Shown piece by piece: positions 32,320 through 42,252 of a stretch of DNA of 64,000 bases (positions within the stretch are counted from its first letter, which is position 1; each line of letters begins with the position of its first letter). The position numbers and the translations under genes are program-made. Origin of the DNA: Xanthomonas phaseoli pv. phaseoli (GTDB lineage Bacteria > Pseudomonadota > Gammaproteobacteria > Xanthomonadales > Xanthomonadaceae); NCBI GenBank assembly GCA_022749655.1, contig CP094243.1, forward strand, positions 3,162,001-3,226,000, given 5' to 3'. The notes under the pieces were generated by a model. It did no database searches. It was given only the letters and a program-made list of their open reading frames with translations, and had not been told where the DNA came from.

Positions 32320-34002
32320 ATGAATCAGGCACGTCCTTGGTTGCAAAGTTATCCGGCCGGCGTTGCCGCCGAAATCGATCTTGAGCAGTTCCGCACGGTG
32401 GCCGAGGTGTTTGCCACCTCCGTGAAACGCTTCGCCGACCGGCCTGCGTACCACAGCTTCGGCAAGACCATCACCTACCGCGAGGCGGATCAGCTGGTCG
32501 AGCAATTCGCAGCCTACCTGCTTGGCGAGTTGCAGTTGAAGAAAGGCGACCGCGTCGCCTTGATGATGCCCAACTGCCTGCAATACCCCATCGCGACCTT
32601 CGGCGTGCTGCGTGCCGGCCTGACCGTGGTCAATGTCAATCCGCTGTACACCCCGCGCGAACTCAAGCATCAGTTGATCGACTCCGGCGCCAGCGTGCTG
32701 GTGGTCATCGACAACTTCGGCACCACCGTGCAGCAGGTCATCGCCGACACGCCGGTCAAGCAAGTCATCACCACCGGCCTGGGCGACATGCTGGGCTTCC
32801 CGAAGGCGGCGCTGCTCAACTTCGTGGTCAAGTACGTCAAGAAGCTGGTGCCCGATTACCGCATCAACGGTGCGATTCGCTTCCGCGAGGCGCTGGCGCT
32901 GGGCCGCAAGCACCGCGTGCCGACGCTGCAGATCGAACCCGACGACATCGCCTTCCTGCAGTACACCGGCGGCACCACCGGCGTGGCCAAGGGCGCCATG
33001 CTGACCCACCGCAATCTGGTCGCCAACATGCAGCAGGCGCACCAGTGGCTGGCGGGCACCGGCAAGCTGGAAGAAGGCCATGAAGTGGTGATCACCGCGC
33101 TGCCGCTGTACCACATCTTCGCATTGACCGCGAACGGCCTGGTCTTCATGAAGATCGGCGGCTGCAATCACCTGATCAGCAACCCGCGCGACATGCCGGG
33201 CTTCGTCAAGGAGCTGAAAAAGACCCGCTTCACCGCGTTCACCGGCGTCAACACGCTGTTCAACGGGCTGCTCAACACGCCCGGATTCGATCAGGTGGAT
33301 TTCTCCTCGCTCAAGATGACCCTTGGCGGCGGCATGGCCGTCCAGCGCTCGGTCGCCGAGCGTTGGAAGAAAGTCACCGGCCTGACCTTGGTCGAAGCCT
33401 ACGGCCTGACCGAAACCTCGCCGGCCGCATGCATCAACCCGATGGACCTGAAGGACTACAACGGTTCGATCGGCCTGCCGATTCCGTCCACCGATGCCTG
33501 TATCAAGGACGACGCCGGCGCGGAACTGCCCCTGGGCGAGATCGGCGAGCTGTGCATCAGGGGCCCGCAGGTCATGAAGGGCTACTGGAAGAAACCCGAT
33601 GAAACCGCCAAGGTCATGGACGCCGAAGGCTGGCTGCATACCGGCGACATCGCGCGCATGGACGCACAGGGCTTCGTCTACATCGTCGATCGCAAGAAGG
33701 ACATGATTCTGGTGTCCGGCTTCAACGTGTACCCCAACGAGATCGAGGACGTGATTGCCGAGATGCCCGGCGTGCTGGAAGTGGCGGCGGTCGGCGTGCC
33801 GGACGACAAGTCTGGCGAGATCGTCAAGGCGGTCATCGTGAAGAAGGACCCGGCCCTGACGGCCGAGGATGTGAAGGCACATTGCCGCGCCAACCTCACC
33901 GGCTACAAGCAGCCGCGCGTGATCGAATTCCGCAAGGAGTTGCCCAAGACCAACGTCGGCAAGATCCTGCGCCGTGAGTTACGGGACGCGCCGAAGACGT
34001 AA
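32320..34002 (+). CDS. rpfB: RpfB, long-chain fatty-acyl-CoA ligase (FadD type)
   Basis: 560 residues, intact. An ANL-superfamily adenylating enzyme that activates fatty acids as acyl-AMP and then acyl-CoA. Motifs: P-loop YTGGTTGVAKGAMLTHRN, AMP-binding YGLTETSPAA, GWLHTGD and the C-terminal catalytic Lys in GKILRREL. In Xanthomonas RpfB is implicated in fatty-acid metabolism and turnover of the DSF signal. A GGAGGGGG ribosome-binding site precedes the ATG. A terminator-like hairpin follows, so rpfF probably has its own promoter. Confidence 0.93.
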   Translation: MNQARPWLQSYPAGVAAEIDLEQFRTVAEVFATSVKRFADRPAYHSFGKTITYREADQLVEQFAAYLLGELQLKKGDRVALMMPNCLQYPIATFGVLRAGLTVVNVNPLYTPRELKHQLIDSGASVLVVIDNFGTTVQQVIADTPVKQVITTGLGDMLGFPKAALLNFVVKYVKKLVPDYRINGAIRFREALALGRKHRVPTLQIEPDDIAFLQYTGGTTGVAKGAMLTHRNLVANMQQAHQWLAGTGKLEEGHEVVITALPLYHIFALTANGLVFMKIGGCNHLISNPRDMPGFVKELKKTRFTAFTGVNTLFNGLLNTPGFDQVDFSSLKMTLGGGMAVQRSVAERWKKVTGLTLVEAYGLTETSPAACINPMDLKDYNGSIGLPIPSTDACIKDDAGAELPLGEIGELCIRGPQVMKGYWKKPDETAKVMDAEGWLHTGDIARMDAQGFVYIVDRKKDMILVSGFNVYPNEIEDVIAEMPGVLEVAAVGVPDDKSGEIVKAVIVKKDPALTAEDVKAHCRANLTGYKQPRVIEFRKELPKTNVGKILRRELRDAPKT

Positions 34003-34043
34003 TACCGCTTATGCCGCAGCCCGAAGGCGTTCAGCCTTCTTCG

Positions 34044-34084
34044 ACGCCCGCATTGCCGCAAGGCCTTGCGGGCGTTCGCTTTTG
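34044..34084 (+). terminator. Probable terminator between rpfB and rpfF
   Basis: Stem ACGCCCGCA at 34044-34052 and TGCGGGCGT at 34067-34075, with a self-complementary loop, followed by TCGCTTTT. It lies about 40 bases after the rpfB stop. Confidence 0.6.
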
Positions 34085-34178
34085 CACGCATAGAATCCGG
34101 TGTCGGCGCACGCTCACGCGTTCAACCTCATCTCCGTCCGAAAGGCGGCCGGCCGGACGGTCATCACGGAGAACCACC

Positions 34179-35049
34179 ATGTCTGCAGTTCAACCCTTCA
34201 TTCGCACCAACATCGGCTCGACCCTACGCATCATCGAAGAACCGCAGCGTGACGTGTACTGGATCCATATGCATGCCGACCTGGCCACCAACCCGGGGCG
34301 TGCCTGCTTTTCGACGCGCCTGGTCGACGACATCACCGGCTACCAGACCAACCTGGGTCAACGCCTGAACAACGCCGGCGTGCTGGCCCCGCACGTGGTG
34401 CTGGCATCCGACAGCGACGTGTTCAACCTGGGCGGCGACCTGGCGTTGTTTTGCCAACTCATTCGCGAAGGCGACCGTGCTCGACTGCTTGAATACGCCC
34501 AACGCTGTGTACGCGGCGTGCACGCGTTCCATGTCGGCCTCGGCGCACGCGCGCACAGCATCGCCCTGGTGCAGGGCAATGCGCTCGGCGGCGGATTCGA
34601 AGCGGCGTTGAGCTGCCACACCATCGTCGCCGAGGAAGGGGTGATGATGGGATTGCCCGAAGTGCTGTTCGACCTGTTCCCGGGGATGGGCGCCTACTCT
34701 TTCATGTGCCAGCGTGTCAGTGCGCAACTGGCGCAAAAATCATGCTCGAAGGCAATCTGTACTCCGCCGAAGAATTGCTTGGCATGGGCCTGGTCGATCG
34801 CGTAGTGCCGCGCGGTCAGGGCGCGGCGGCCGTCGAACAAGTGATCCGCGAAAGCAAGCGCACGCCGCATGCCTGGGCGGCAATGCAGCAAGTGCGCGAA
34901 ATGACCACGGCGGTACCGCTGGAGGAAAAATGATGCGCATCACCGAAATCTGGGTCGATACGGCGATGCAGTTGGGCGAAAAGTCGTTGCGCACCATGGA
35001 CCGCCTGGTCCGCGCGCAATCGCGCCGCTCAGGGCTTGACGCCGGCTGA
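34179..35049 (+). CDS. rpfF: RpfF, DSF synthase (crotonase family), frameshifted twice
   Basis: Makes the diffusible signal factor cis-11-methyl-2-dodecenoic acid from an acyl-ACP. The crotonase fold is clear, and both catalytic glutamates described for X. campestris RpfF are present: Glu141 in GGGFEAAL and Glu161 in GLPEVLF. ATG 34179 has a GGAG ribosome-binding site. The frame breaks at 34735-34739 (five A, six expected), giving a false tail to 34805, and again at 34926-34930 (five A; three or six would restore). Corrected, the protein is about 289 residues and ends SRRSGLDAG at 35049. Both breaks lie in A-runs, so sequencing error is likelier than a null allele. Confidence 0.92.
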
Positions 35050-35061
35050 TGGGTCGGCGGG

Positions 35062-37241
35062 CTATTCGCTACTCCGGGGGAGCGCTCGTCGTCGTTGGCG
35101 CCTTGTACGCGCGCGGCGAGTGCGTCCTTTCCGGTCTGCAATTGGTCGCGCAACGCCGACAGCCGCTGTCGCCATTCGGCCTGCAACTGCCAATCGGCCA
35201 TGCGCATCAGCTCACCGCCGCTGCCAGCCAACTGCGCCAGCCCCAGATTGCTGGCAACCCCGCGCAATGCGTGGGCGCTTTCGCGCAGTTGTTCCCAATC
35301 CGAGCGCGTGCCATCGCGCTCGATCGCGCTCACGCAGTTGTGCGCATCATCCAGACACTGCCGGACGAACTGACGTTCGAATTCTTCGCCCATGCCCAAC
35401 GCAGCGAGTTCGTCCAGCACGCTGGCATCGAGCACGCCCTCGAAACTGGTCGATGCCTGCACCACCGTGGCCGGCGTTGCCAACGCACGGGTGCTGACCG
35501 CGAGTTCGGCCAGCGTATCGAGCAGCTTGGCAGCCACGACGGGCTTGGCCAGGAACGCGCGTGCGCCAGCTTGTTCGCAGGCGCGGATTGCGTCAGGCGT
35601 AACGTCGGCACTGAGTACCACCACCGGGGTGTAGCGCATGCCGCTGGCCTGCATCACGCGCAACTGCTTGAGCATGTCCAGACCGCTCATGCCTGGCATA
35701 TGCAAATCCACGATCACCGCATCGAAATCCTCGTCGGCCATCGCGTCCAGCACCTGCTCGGCGCCGTTGACGCACATCACCTTATGCCCCGCCTTTTCCA
35801 GCAATCGCTGCAACACCATGCGATTGGCTTCATGGTCGTCGGCCACCAGCATGCGCATGCTGCGCACGCGCGCGCGGTGACGCAGGAACGGGTTGGAAAA
35901 GGCGATGACGTTGGAGGCTTCCAGCTCGTCGGGAGCCTCCAGCAGCGCCCCGACCGGCGAGCGAGCCGGCGCCGCGGTCTCCAATACGCCGATCTCCAGC
36001 GGTAGCTCGAACCAGAACACGCTGCCGCCGGCTTGATTGGGCGCAAAGCCAATCGCGCCGCCCATGGCCTCGACCAGGCCCTTGGCGATCGTGGTGCCCA
36101 GGCCGGTGCCCTCATAACGGCGCGACAAGCCCACGTCCGCCTGCTCGAACGCCTCGAACAGGCGCGGACGCATGTCCATCGGCACGCCGATGCCGCTGTC
36201 CTCGACCTCGAAACGCAGCCGCATCGTGTCGGCACCATTGCCGGAGACCCGCGCGACCCGCAGCAGTACATGCCCGTGCTCGGTGAACTTGACCGCATTG
36301 CCCAACAGGTTGAGCAACACCTGGCGCAGATGACCGGTGTCGCCCTTGAGCAGGTCCGGTACGTCGGTGGCGACCTCGGTGCCGTAATCCAGACCGCGCG
36401 TCTTGGCCTGCGGCTGCAGAATCATGTTGACCGAGCCGATCATCTCGCGCAGCGAGAAATCGCGGCGATCGATGCGGATCTTGCCCGCCTCGATCGCCGA
36501 AATATCGAGCACCTCTTCCACCAGCGACAGCAGGCTGCGCGCCGAGGCCTGGATGGTATTCAGGCATTCCTTCTGCTCTGCATCCAGGCGCGTGGTGGCC
36601 AGCACTTCGGTCATGCCCGACAACCCATTCAACGGGGTGCGGAATTCGTGACTCATATTGGCCAGGAAGCGGCTCTTGGCCTGGTTGGCATGCCGGGCCT
36701 CGCGTACCGCGCGCGTCATCGCACGCAACAACGAGTCGAAGTACAGCGGCACGGCGATCAAGCCCAGCAACAAACCCCAGCTGAGATAGGGGTTGGCCTT
36801 CCAGTAAGGCGAAATCAGGATGGCACTGAGAAAACTCAGGCTGGCCATCGCGGTGGCGGCACGCAGATAGGGACTGCCGTAGCGCAAGCCATTGCCGATG
36901 GTCACCCACATGCAGACCGCATACAGCGGCGAAGCCGGTTCGCCCTGGATTGCCATGATTGCGCCGGTGCAGGTGTAGTCGAGCACCATGCCGATCAGGC
37001 GCCGCGTGTGCGACACGTGCGGCCGCAGCAGGATGGCCACCATCAGTCCCAGCGACACCACCAGCTCGCCCACCAGGATCAACCAGGTGGCCATCAACGT
37101 GTCGCCATGGGTGTGGTGGTAGCGCCACCCCAGGTAGGAAATGAACAGCGTGGTGATGATGATGCGGATCAGGTTCTGCGCGTGTTCCGAATCCGCCCGC
37201 CCCGAAAGACGCCGCTTCAACCATGGCAATGGAGACTTCAT
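35062..37241 (-). CDS. rpfC: RpfC, hybrid histidine kinase sensing DSF, frameshift at the 3' end
   Basis: Inner-membrane hybrid kinase, 726 residues when restored, equal to X. campestris RpfC. Start MKSPLPWLKRR at 37241. Order: about five membrane segments (residues 20-190), dimerisation domain with His198 (NMSHEFRTPL), ATP-binding domain, receiver with Asp512 (IVDLHMPGM) and HPt with His657 (SAHALRG). At 35076-35080 (plus-strand G5) one base seems missing: the raw frame runs through rpfF's antisense strand to 34740, while one more base yields the ending ERSPRSSE, like the known terminus. It senses DSF, phosphorylates RpfG and restrains RpfF. It converges on rpfF with 12 bases between stops. 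Confidence 0.94.
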
Positions 37242-37248
37242 AGACGCC

Positions 37249-37878
37249 TCAGACCTGCGGTCGCTTCGATGGGGATGAAAGTGGGCCGCGCGGTACTGCA
37301 GCATCGGCGCCAGGGGCGTATGCGGCGATACGCGCAGCGGCATCGGCACTGTCTCGCATCAGCCGCAGCAACGACAGGGGAATCACCACCAGCGCCGCCA
37401 GCAGGGCGATCCCGAGCTCGATCCGCTGTTGCCAGTACGGACTGTTGGCAAGCGTCGCCCCGAAACTGAGCACGGCCATGGCCACCGCCGTGTGCAGTGC
37501 ATGCCTGCCAAAGCGCAGACCATTGCCGATCGTGACCCACATCACCACGACGTAGAGGCAGGCCATCGGCGCGGCGAACCAGGTCATCGCCAGACTGAGC
37601 AGGCCGTAGTCCGACAGCATGCCGAGCGTCCGGCGCAGGTGCGAGGGCCGCGGCCTTGCAACGATCCACGCAAACAGCAGCAATGCCCCAGCGTGCCCGA
37701 TCGCGATCAGGCGCAGCAATCGCTGCAGATGGCCATCGCCCAGTTGCCACTGCGAGGCGCAGACCAGCGTGTAACCCAGGATCAGCCAGAGCATCACGAT
37801 GCGCACCAACGCCTGACCGTGCTCGCTGTCGGGGCGCCGTGCGAGTCGCCGACGCAGCTGGGCAAGCACGGCCCTCAC
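37249..37878 (-). CDS. rpfH: RpfH, membrane protein related to the RpfC sensor domain
   Basis: 209 residues from a GTG at 37878 that lies one base after the rpfG stop. It has about five membrane segments and no kinase or receiver domain. It is clearly paralogous to the RpfC input region: MWVTIGNGLRFG against MWVTIGNGLRYG, and NSPYW with a following LLAALVVIPL against SPYW with LLLGLIAVPL. It lies between rpfG and rpfC and is probably co-transcribed with both. Its function is not established; in X. campestris mutation has little effect on known DSF phenotypes. Confidence 0.85.
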   Translation of the reverse strand: MRAVLAQLRRRLARRPDSEHGQALVRIVMLWLILGYTLVCASQWQLGDGHLQRLLRLIAIGHAGALLLFAWIVARPRPSHLRRTLGMLSDYGLLSLAMTWFAAPMACLYVVVMWVTIGNGLRFGRHALHTAVAMAVLSFGATLANSPYWQQRIELGIALLAALVVIPLSLLRLMRDSADAAARIAAYAPGADAAVPRGPLSSPSKRPQV

Positions 37879-37879
37879 C

Positions 37880-38983
37880 TCACACCCCGGGCCGCGCCGA
37901 TGCGGTGGAGAACTCGCCGCAGATCTGCTCCAACTGCGCACGGCCGCGCAACAGCGCGTCCACGCAGCGCGGGTCGAACAGGCGGCCACGTTGGGCATAC
38001 AGATAGGCCAACGCAGCGTCCATGGTCCAGGCCTCCTTGTACGGGCGCGGCGACAGCAAGGCGTCAAACACGTCCGCCACTGCGACGATGCGCGCTTCCA
38101 GCGGAATCGCCTCGCCGACCAGGCCATCCGGATAGCCGGTGCCGTCATAACGTTCGTGGTGACGCAGCGCAATCAACGCGCCGACCTGGATGAAACGGTT
38201 CTGGCTGCCGCTGAGCAGCTCATAGCCGATGCGCGGATGGCGCCGCATCACGCTCATTTCGTCATCGGTGAGCTTGCCGGGCTTGAGCAGCACCGAATCG
38301 GGAATGGCGATCTTGCCCATGTCGTGCAGCGGTGCGGCCATCTCGATGATGCGCACCTCCTCTTCCGACAGCCCCAGTTGCTCGGCGATCAGGCCGGCCA
38401 CGTGCGACATGCGCTCCAGGAACGCGCTGGTGCCCGAATCGCGATATTCGATCGCGCGCGCAAGCCGCGACAAGGTTTCGCGCTCGCGCTCTTCGACCTC
38501 GTTCATGCTGGCCAGCAGGCGCTGCTCCAGCGACAAGGCGCGTTGCTTGACGCTTTCGCTCTGCTGGCGCAGCTGCAGCAGGTTGGAGCAGCGCGCCCGC
38601 AACTCGCGCGGACGGATCGGCTTGACCAGGAAGTCGATCACGCCGGCTTCCAGCGCCGCCTGACGGATCGGTTCGTCGCCCACGATAGTGATCAGAATGA
38701 TCGGAATATCGCGGTGGCTGGGCAGCCGGCGCAGCCGACGTGCGAATTCCAGGCCGTCCATGCCCGGCATGCGATAGTCCAGCAGCAACAGGTCCACGCG
38801 CCCGGCCTCGCACCAGGCCAGGGCGTCGAGCGGATCGCCGAAGTCGTAGACCTTGAGCTCCGGCGCAATGTCCTCGATGACATGGCGCAGCATCGTCCGC
38901 GCGGACATCTGGTCATCGACAATGACGATGTTCAATCCCAGATCCGCCTTTTCCGCCCAGCTTCCCCATGTATCCGTCGACAA
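37880..38983 (-). CDS. rpfG: RpfG, response regulator with HD-GYP c-di-GMP phosphodiesterase
   Basis: Receives phosphate from RpfC and degrades c-di-GMP, switching on virulence factor synthesis and biofilm dispersal. The receiver domain is near residues 17-135 (IVIVDDQMSARTM, LLLLDYRMPGMDG, LVKPIRPREL). The HD-GYP domain follows with HDMGKIAIPD and HHERYDGTGYPDGL, all catalytic residues present. Start uncertain: 38983 is a TTG (L in ALSTDTW). The X. campestris protein has a Met eleven codons before this; here the in-frame upstream codons contain no ATG, and an out-of-frame ATG at about 39010 would join only if one base of the TTTT/GGGG runs were removed. Confidence 0.9.
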   Translation of the reverse strand: MSTDTWGSWAEKADLGLNIVIVDDQMSARTMLRHVIEDIAPELKVYDFGDPLDALAWCEAGRVDLLLLDYRMPGMDGLEFARRLRRLPSHRDIPIILITIVGDEPIRQAALEAGVIDFLVKPIRPRELRARCSNLLQLRQQSESVKQRALSLEQRLLASMNEVEERERETLSRLARAIEYRDSGTSAFLERMSHVAGLIAEQLGLSEEEVRIIEMAAPLHDMGKIAIPDSVLLKPGKLTDDEMSVMRRHPRIGYELLSGSQNRFIQVGALIALRHHERYDGTGYPDGLVGEAIPLEARIVAVADVFDALLSPRPYKEAWTMDAALAYLYAQRGRLFDPRCVDALLRGRAQLEQICGEFSTASARPGV

Positions 38984-39153
38984 TGCGCCGCCCGGACCCC
39001 TAAAACATCCTGCATAGCCGTTGCTCCTCTATCTCGAGAACGGAAAAGCGATGACGCCGGCCCCTGTGCCGACTCCCCGAACGATACGCCGTCCGGGGCT
39101 CCGCCCTAGCATATGCAGTATCTGTGCCGCCGGCACGCCGCCGACGCAAAAAA

Positions 39154-40670
39154 TCAGGCTTCCGGGCGCATATACGGGAACAGCAGGACATCGCGGATCG
39201 AGGTGCTGCCGGTCAGCAGCATCACCAGACGATCGATCCCGATGCCCAGCCCGCCGGTCGGCGCCATGCCGTACTCCAACGCACGGATGTAGTCGGCATC
39301 GAAATGCATCGCTTCGTCGTCGCCGCCGTCCTTGGCCTGCACCTGCGCCTGGAAACGCGCGGCCTGGTCCTCGGGATCGTTGAGCTCGGAGAAGCCGTTG
39401 GCTAGCTCCTTGCCATTGATGAACAGCTCGAAGCGGTCGGTGTACCCCGGCTCGGTGTCGCTGGAACGCGCCAGCGGCGACACTTCGACCGGGTGGTCGG
39501 TGATGAAGGTCGGCTGCACCAGGGTGTGTTCCACGGTGGCCTCGAAAATCTCCAGCAGCAGCTTGCCCCAGCCATAGGATGGCTTGACCCGGATCTTGAG
39601 GCGCTCGCAATGGCGCAGCAGCGCGGCGCGGTCGGTGCAGTCGGCGGCGCTGATCTCCGGGTTGTGGTGACGGACGGCCTCATCCATGCGCCAGCGCCGG
39701 AAAGCCGGCGCCAGATCGATGTCGGCACCATCCCAGCTCACCTGCGTGGTGCCCAGCACCGACTGCGCGGTGTCGCGGATCACCTGCTCGGTCAGGTCCA
39801 TGATCTGGTGGTACGTGGCATACGCCTCGTAGAGCTCGAGCATGGTGAACTCGGGGTTGTGCCGGGTCGACACGCCTTCGTTTCGGAAATTGCGGTTGAT
39901 CTCGTAGACGCGCTCCAGGCCACCGACCACCAGGCGCTTGAGATACAGCTCCGGTGCCACGCGCAGGTACAGGTCCAGGTCCAGCGCGTTGTGGTGGGTG
40001 GTGAATGGCTTGGCGGTGGCGCCGCCGGGGATGTAATGCATCATCGGCGTTTCCACTTCCAGGAAGCGGCGCGCATCCAGCCAGGCGCGCATGGCGCGGA
40101 TGATCTTGGAGCGCTTGATGAAGACCTCGCGCGCTTCCGGGGTCACGATCAGGTCGACATAACGCTGGCGGTAACGCTGCTCAACGTCCGACAGGCCATG
40201 CCACTTGTCCGGCAACGGACGCAGCGACTTGGTCAGCAGCCGTAGCGCGCTGGCCTTGACCGACAGCTCGCCGGTCTTGGTGCGGGTGAGCCCGCCCTCC
40301 ACCGCCACGATGTCGCCCACATCCCAGCCCTTGAACGCGGCATAGGCATCGCCCAGCACATTGCCCTGCAGGAACAGCTGCACACGCCCGGACTCGTCCT
40401 GGATCTGCGCAAAGCTGGCCTTGCCCATGACCCGCTTGGCCATCAGGCGGCCGGCCATCCGGACCGTGCGCCCGCTGGCTTCCAGTGCTTCAGGGGTCCA
40501 GGTGTCGGCGTCGGCGAATTCGGCCTGCAGGTCGCCGGCGAAGTGTTCGCGCACGAAGTCGTTCGGGTAGGCGATGCCCTGCCCGCGCAACGCGCCCAGT
40601 TTCGCGCGACGCTCGGCGATGAGGCTGTTCTCGTCGGCGGGGATCTGCGGCGCGGGGTCTGCTCGGTCAT
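39154..40670 (-). CDS. lysS: Lysyl-tRNA synthetase, class II; frameshift next to the start
   Basis: Charges tRNA-Lys. About 505 residues. N-terminal OB-fold anticodon-binding domain, then the class II catalytic core: [11 protein letters not shown] (motif 1), [20 protein letters not shown] (motif 2) and [15 protein letters not shown] (motif 3). The expected start MTEQTP is an ATG at 40670, but it is one frame off: at 40654-40657 the run reads GGGG (plus strand) where five G give [15 protein letters not shown]. An uninterrupted frame to 40779 (541 residues) has an atypical, proline-rich N-terminus and is probably spurious. Part of the rpf gene order of X. campestris. Confidence 0.93.
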
Positions 40671-40876
40671 GGCGGGAGTCGATCTGCTGTGGGTCGGGCG
40701 GATGCCCGGTGGGGAATGAGGAACCGGCGGTGCCGGCACGCTGATTTACAACGACGATGTGACGAAGGCACGCGGTCACCGGGTTACCCGAGAGCCGCAG
40801 TCCATCACCACGGCTGCGTCACAGGCACCGCAGCGATGCGCCAGGATACCGTCGCGACGGCGTCCTGGCGCGGCGG

Positions 40877-42001
40877 TCAGGCATCCAGGCGTTTGGAACC
40901 TGCTGCCAGGCCGGCCTTCAGGCTGGCCTCGACGAATTCGTCCAGGTCGCCGTCCAGCACCTTCTGCGTATCGCTGCGTTCGATGCCGGTACGCAGGTCC
41001 TTGATGCGGCTCTGGTCGAGCACATAGTTGCGGATCTGGCTGCCCCAGCCGATGTCGGACTTGGTCGCTTCCAGGGCGTCCTTCTCGGCGTTGCGCTTCT
41101 GCACTTCCAGCTCGTACAACTTGGCGGCCAGCATCTTCATCGCGTTGTCGCGGTTCTGGTGCTGGCTGCGGCCGGTCTGGCAGGCGACCACGGTGTTGGT
41201 CGGGATGTGCGTGATACGCACCGCCGATTCGGTCTTGTTGACGTGCTGACCACCGGCACCCGAGGAGCGATACACGTCGGTACGCAGGTCGGCCGGGTTG
41301 ATGTCGATCTCGATGTTGTCGTCCACCTCCGGCGACACGAACACCGAGGTGAAGCTGGTATGCCGGCGGTTGTCCGAGTCGAACGGCGATTTGCGCACCA
41401 GCCGGTGCACGCCGATCTCGGTCTTCAGCCAGCCGTAGGCGTATTCGCCCTCGATGCGCACGGTGGCCGACTTGATGCCCGCCACTTCGCCACCGGAAAC
41501 TTCCATCAGCTCGGTCTTCCAGCCGCGCGACTCGGCCCAGCGCAGGTACATGCGCAGCAGGATTTCGGCCCAGTCCTGCGCCTCGGTGCCGCCAGCGCCT
41601 GCCTGGATGTCGACGAACGCGTTGGCGCTGTCCATCTGGCCGGAGAACATGCGCTGGAATTCCAGCTTCTCGACATGCGCCTGGTAGCTGTCCAGATCGG
41701 CGATCACCGCCACCGCAGTGTCTTCGTCCTGTTCGCTCTCGGCCAGCTCCAGCAGGTCGCCCGCATCGGCCAGGCCCGACAGCACATCGGCAATGCCGAT
41801 CACGGTCTTTTCCAGCATCGAACGCTCGCGGCCCAGGGCCTGCGCGCGTTCGGCATCGTTCCACACATCCGGGCTTTCGAGCTCCCGGCTGACTTCCTCT
41901 AGACGCTCTTTCTTGGCGTCGTAGTCAAAGATACCCCTGAGCGAGAGCACGCGATCGTTCAGATCGGTGATGCGCTGGCGGATCGGATTGGTTTCGATCA
42001 T
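40877..42001 (-). CDS. prfB: Peptide chain release factor 2
   Basis: 374 residues as read. Terminates translation at UGA and UAA. Shows the SPF codon-recognition motif ([11 protein letters not shown]) and the GGQ catalytic motif ([11 protein letters not shown]). Most bacteria synthesise RF2 through a programmed +1 frameshift at an internal UGA around codon 26. Here the region reads AGGGGTATCTTTGAC, in frame throughout, whereas the E. coli signal is AGGGGGTATCTTTGAC. With one more G (plus-strand C4 at 41934-41937) the frame would end at UGA codon 26 with the exact slippery CTT TGA C. So the natural gene probably uses programmed frameshifting. Confidence 0.94.
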   Translation of the reverse strand: MIETNPIRQRITDLNDRVLSLRGIFDYDAKKERLEEVSRELESPDVWNDAERAQALGRERSMLEKTVIGIADVLSGLADAGDLLELAESEQDEDTAVAVIADLDSYQAHVEKLEFQRMFSGQMDSANAFVDIQAGAGGTEAQDWAEILLRMYLRWAESRGWKTELMEVSGGEVAGIKSATVRIEGEYAYGWLKTEIGVHRLVRKSPFDSDNRRHTSFTSVFVSPEVDDNIEIDINPADLRTDVYRSSGAGGQHVNKTESAVRITHIPTNTVVACQTGRSQHQNRDNAMKMLAAKLYELEVQKRNAEKDALEATKSDIGWGSQIRNYVLDQSRIKDLRTGIERSDTQKVLDGDLDEFVEASLKAGLAAGSKRLDA

Positions 42002-42252
42002 GACGGACTTCCGGCAAACAAGCGGGCTAGTTTAGCAAGCGGGCGGCGGCGGCGGCGGAACGCGGTGGAGCCGTGGCCGCGCGTGCTGCAACACCTGCGG
42101 CACGCCAGGCGCCTGGCTGCCACGCGCGACCGCAGGTTCCGCCGATGGCCACCGTTGCGCGTCGATATCGCAGCAGCTGCGACCCGGCGGCGCCTGGGCC
42201 AGGGACGAATTTGGGACCAGACGCCGGTGACCAACGGGCACGCAGCAGGGGG

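Noticed and set aside
34740-37349. RpfC as an 869-residue protein extending through rpfF antisense, with an extra N-terminus
   Set aside because: The tail is unrelated to RpfC and disappears when one base is restored; start MKSPL gives the known 726 residues and conserved His/Asp numbering.
39154-40779. LysS of 541 residues starting at 40779
   Set aside because: The upstream part has no similarity to LysS; MTEQTP at 40670 with one restored base fits the family.
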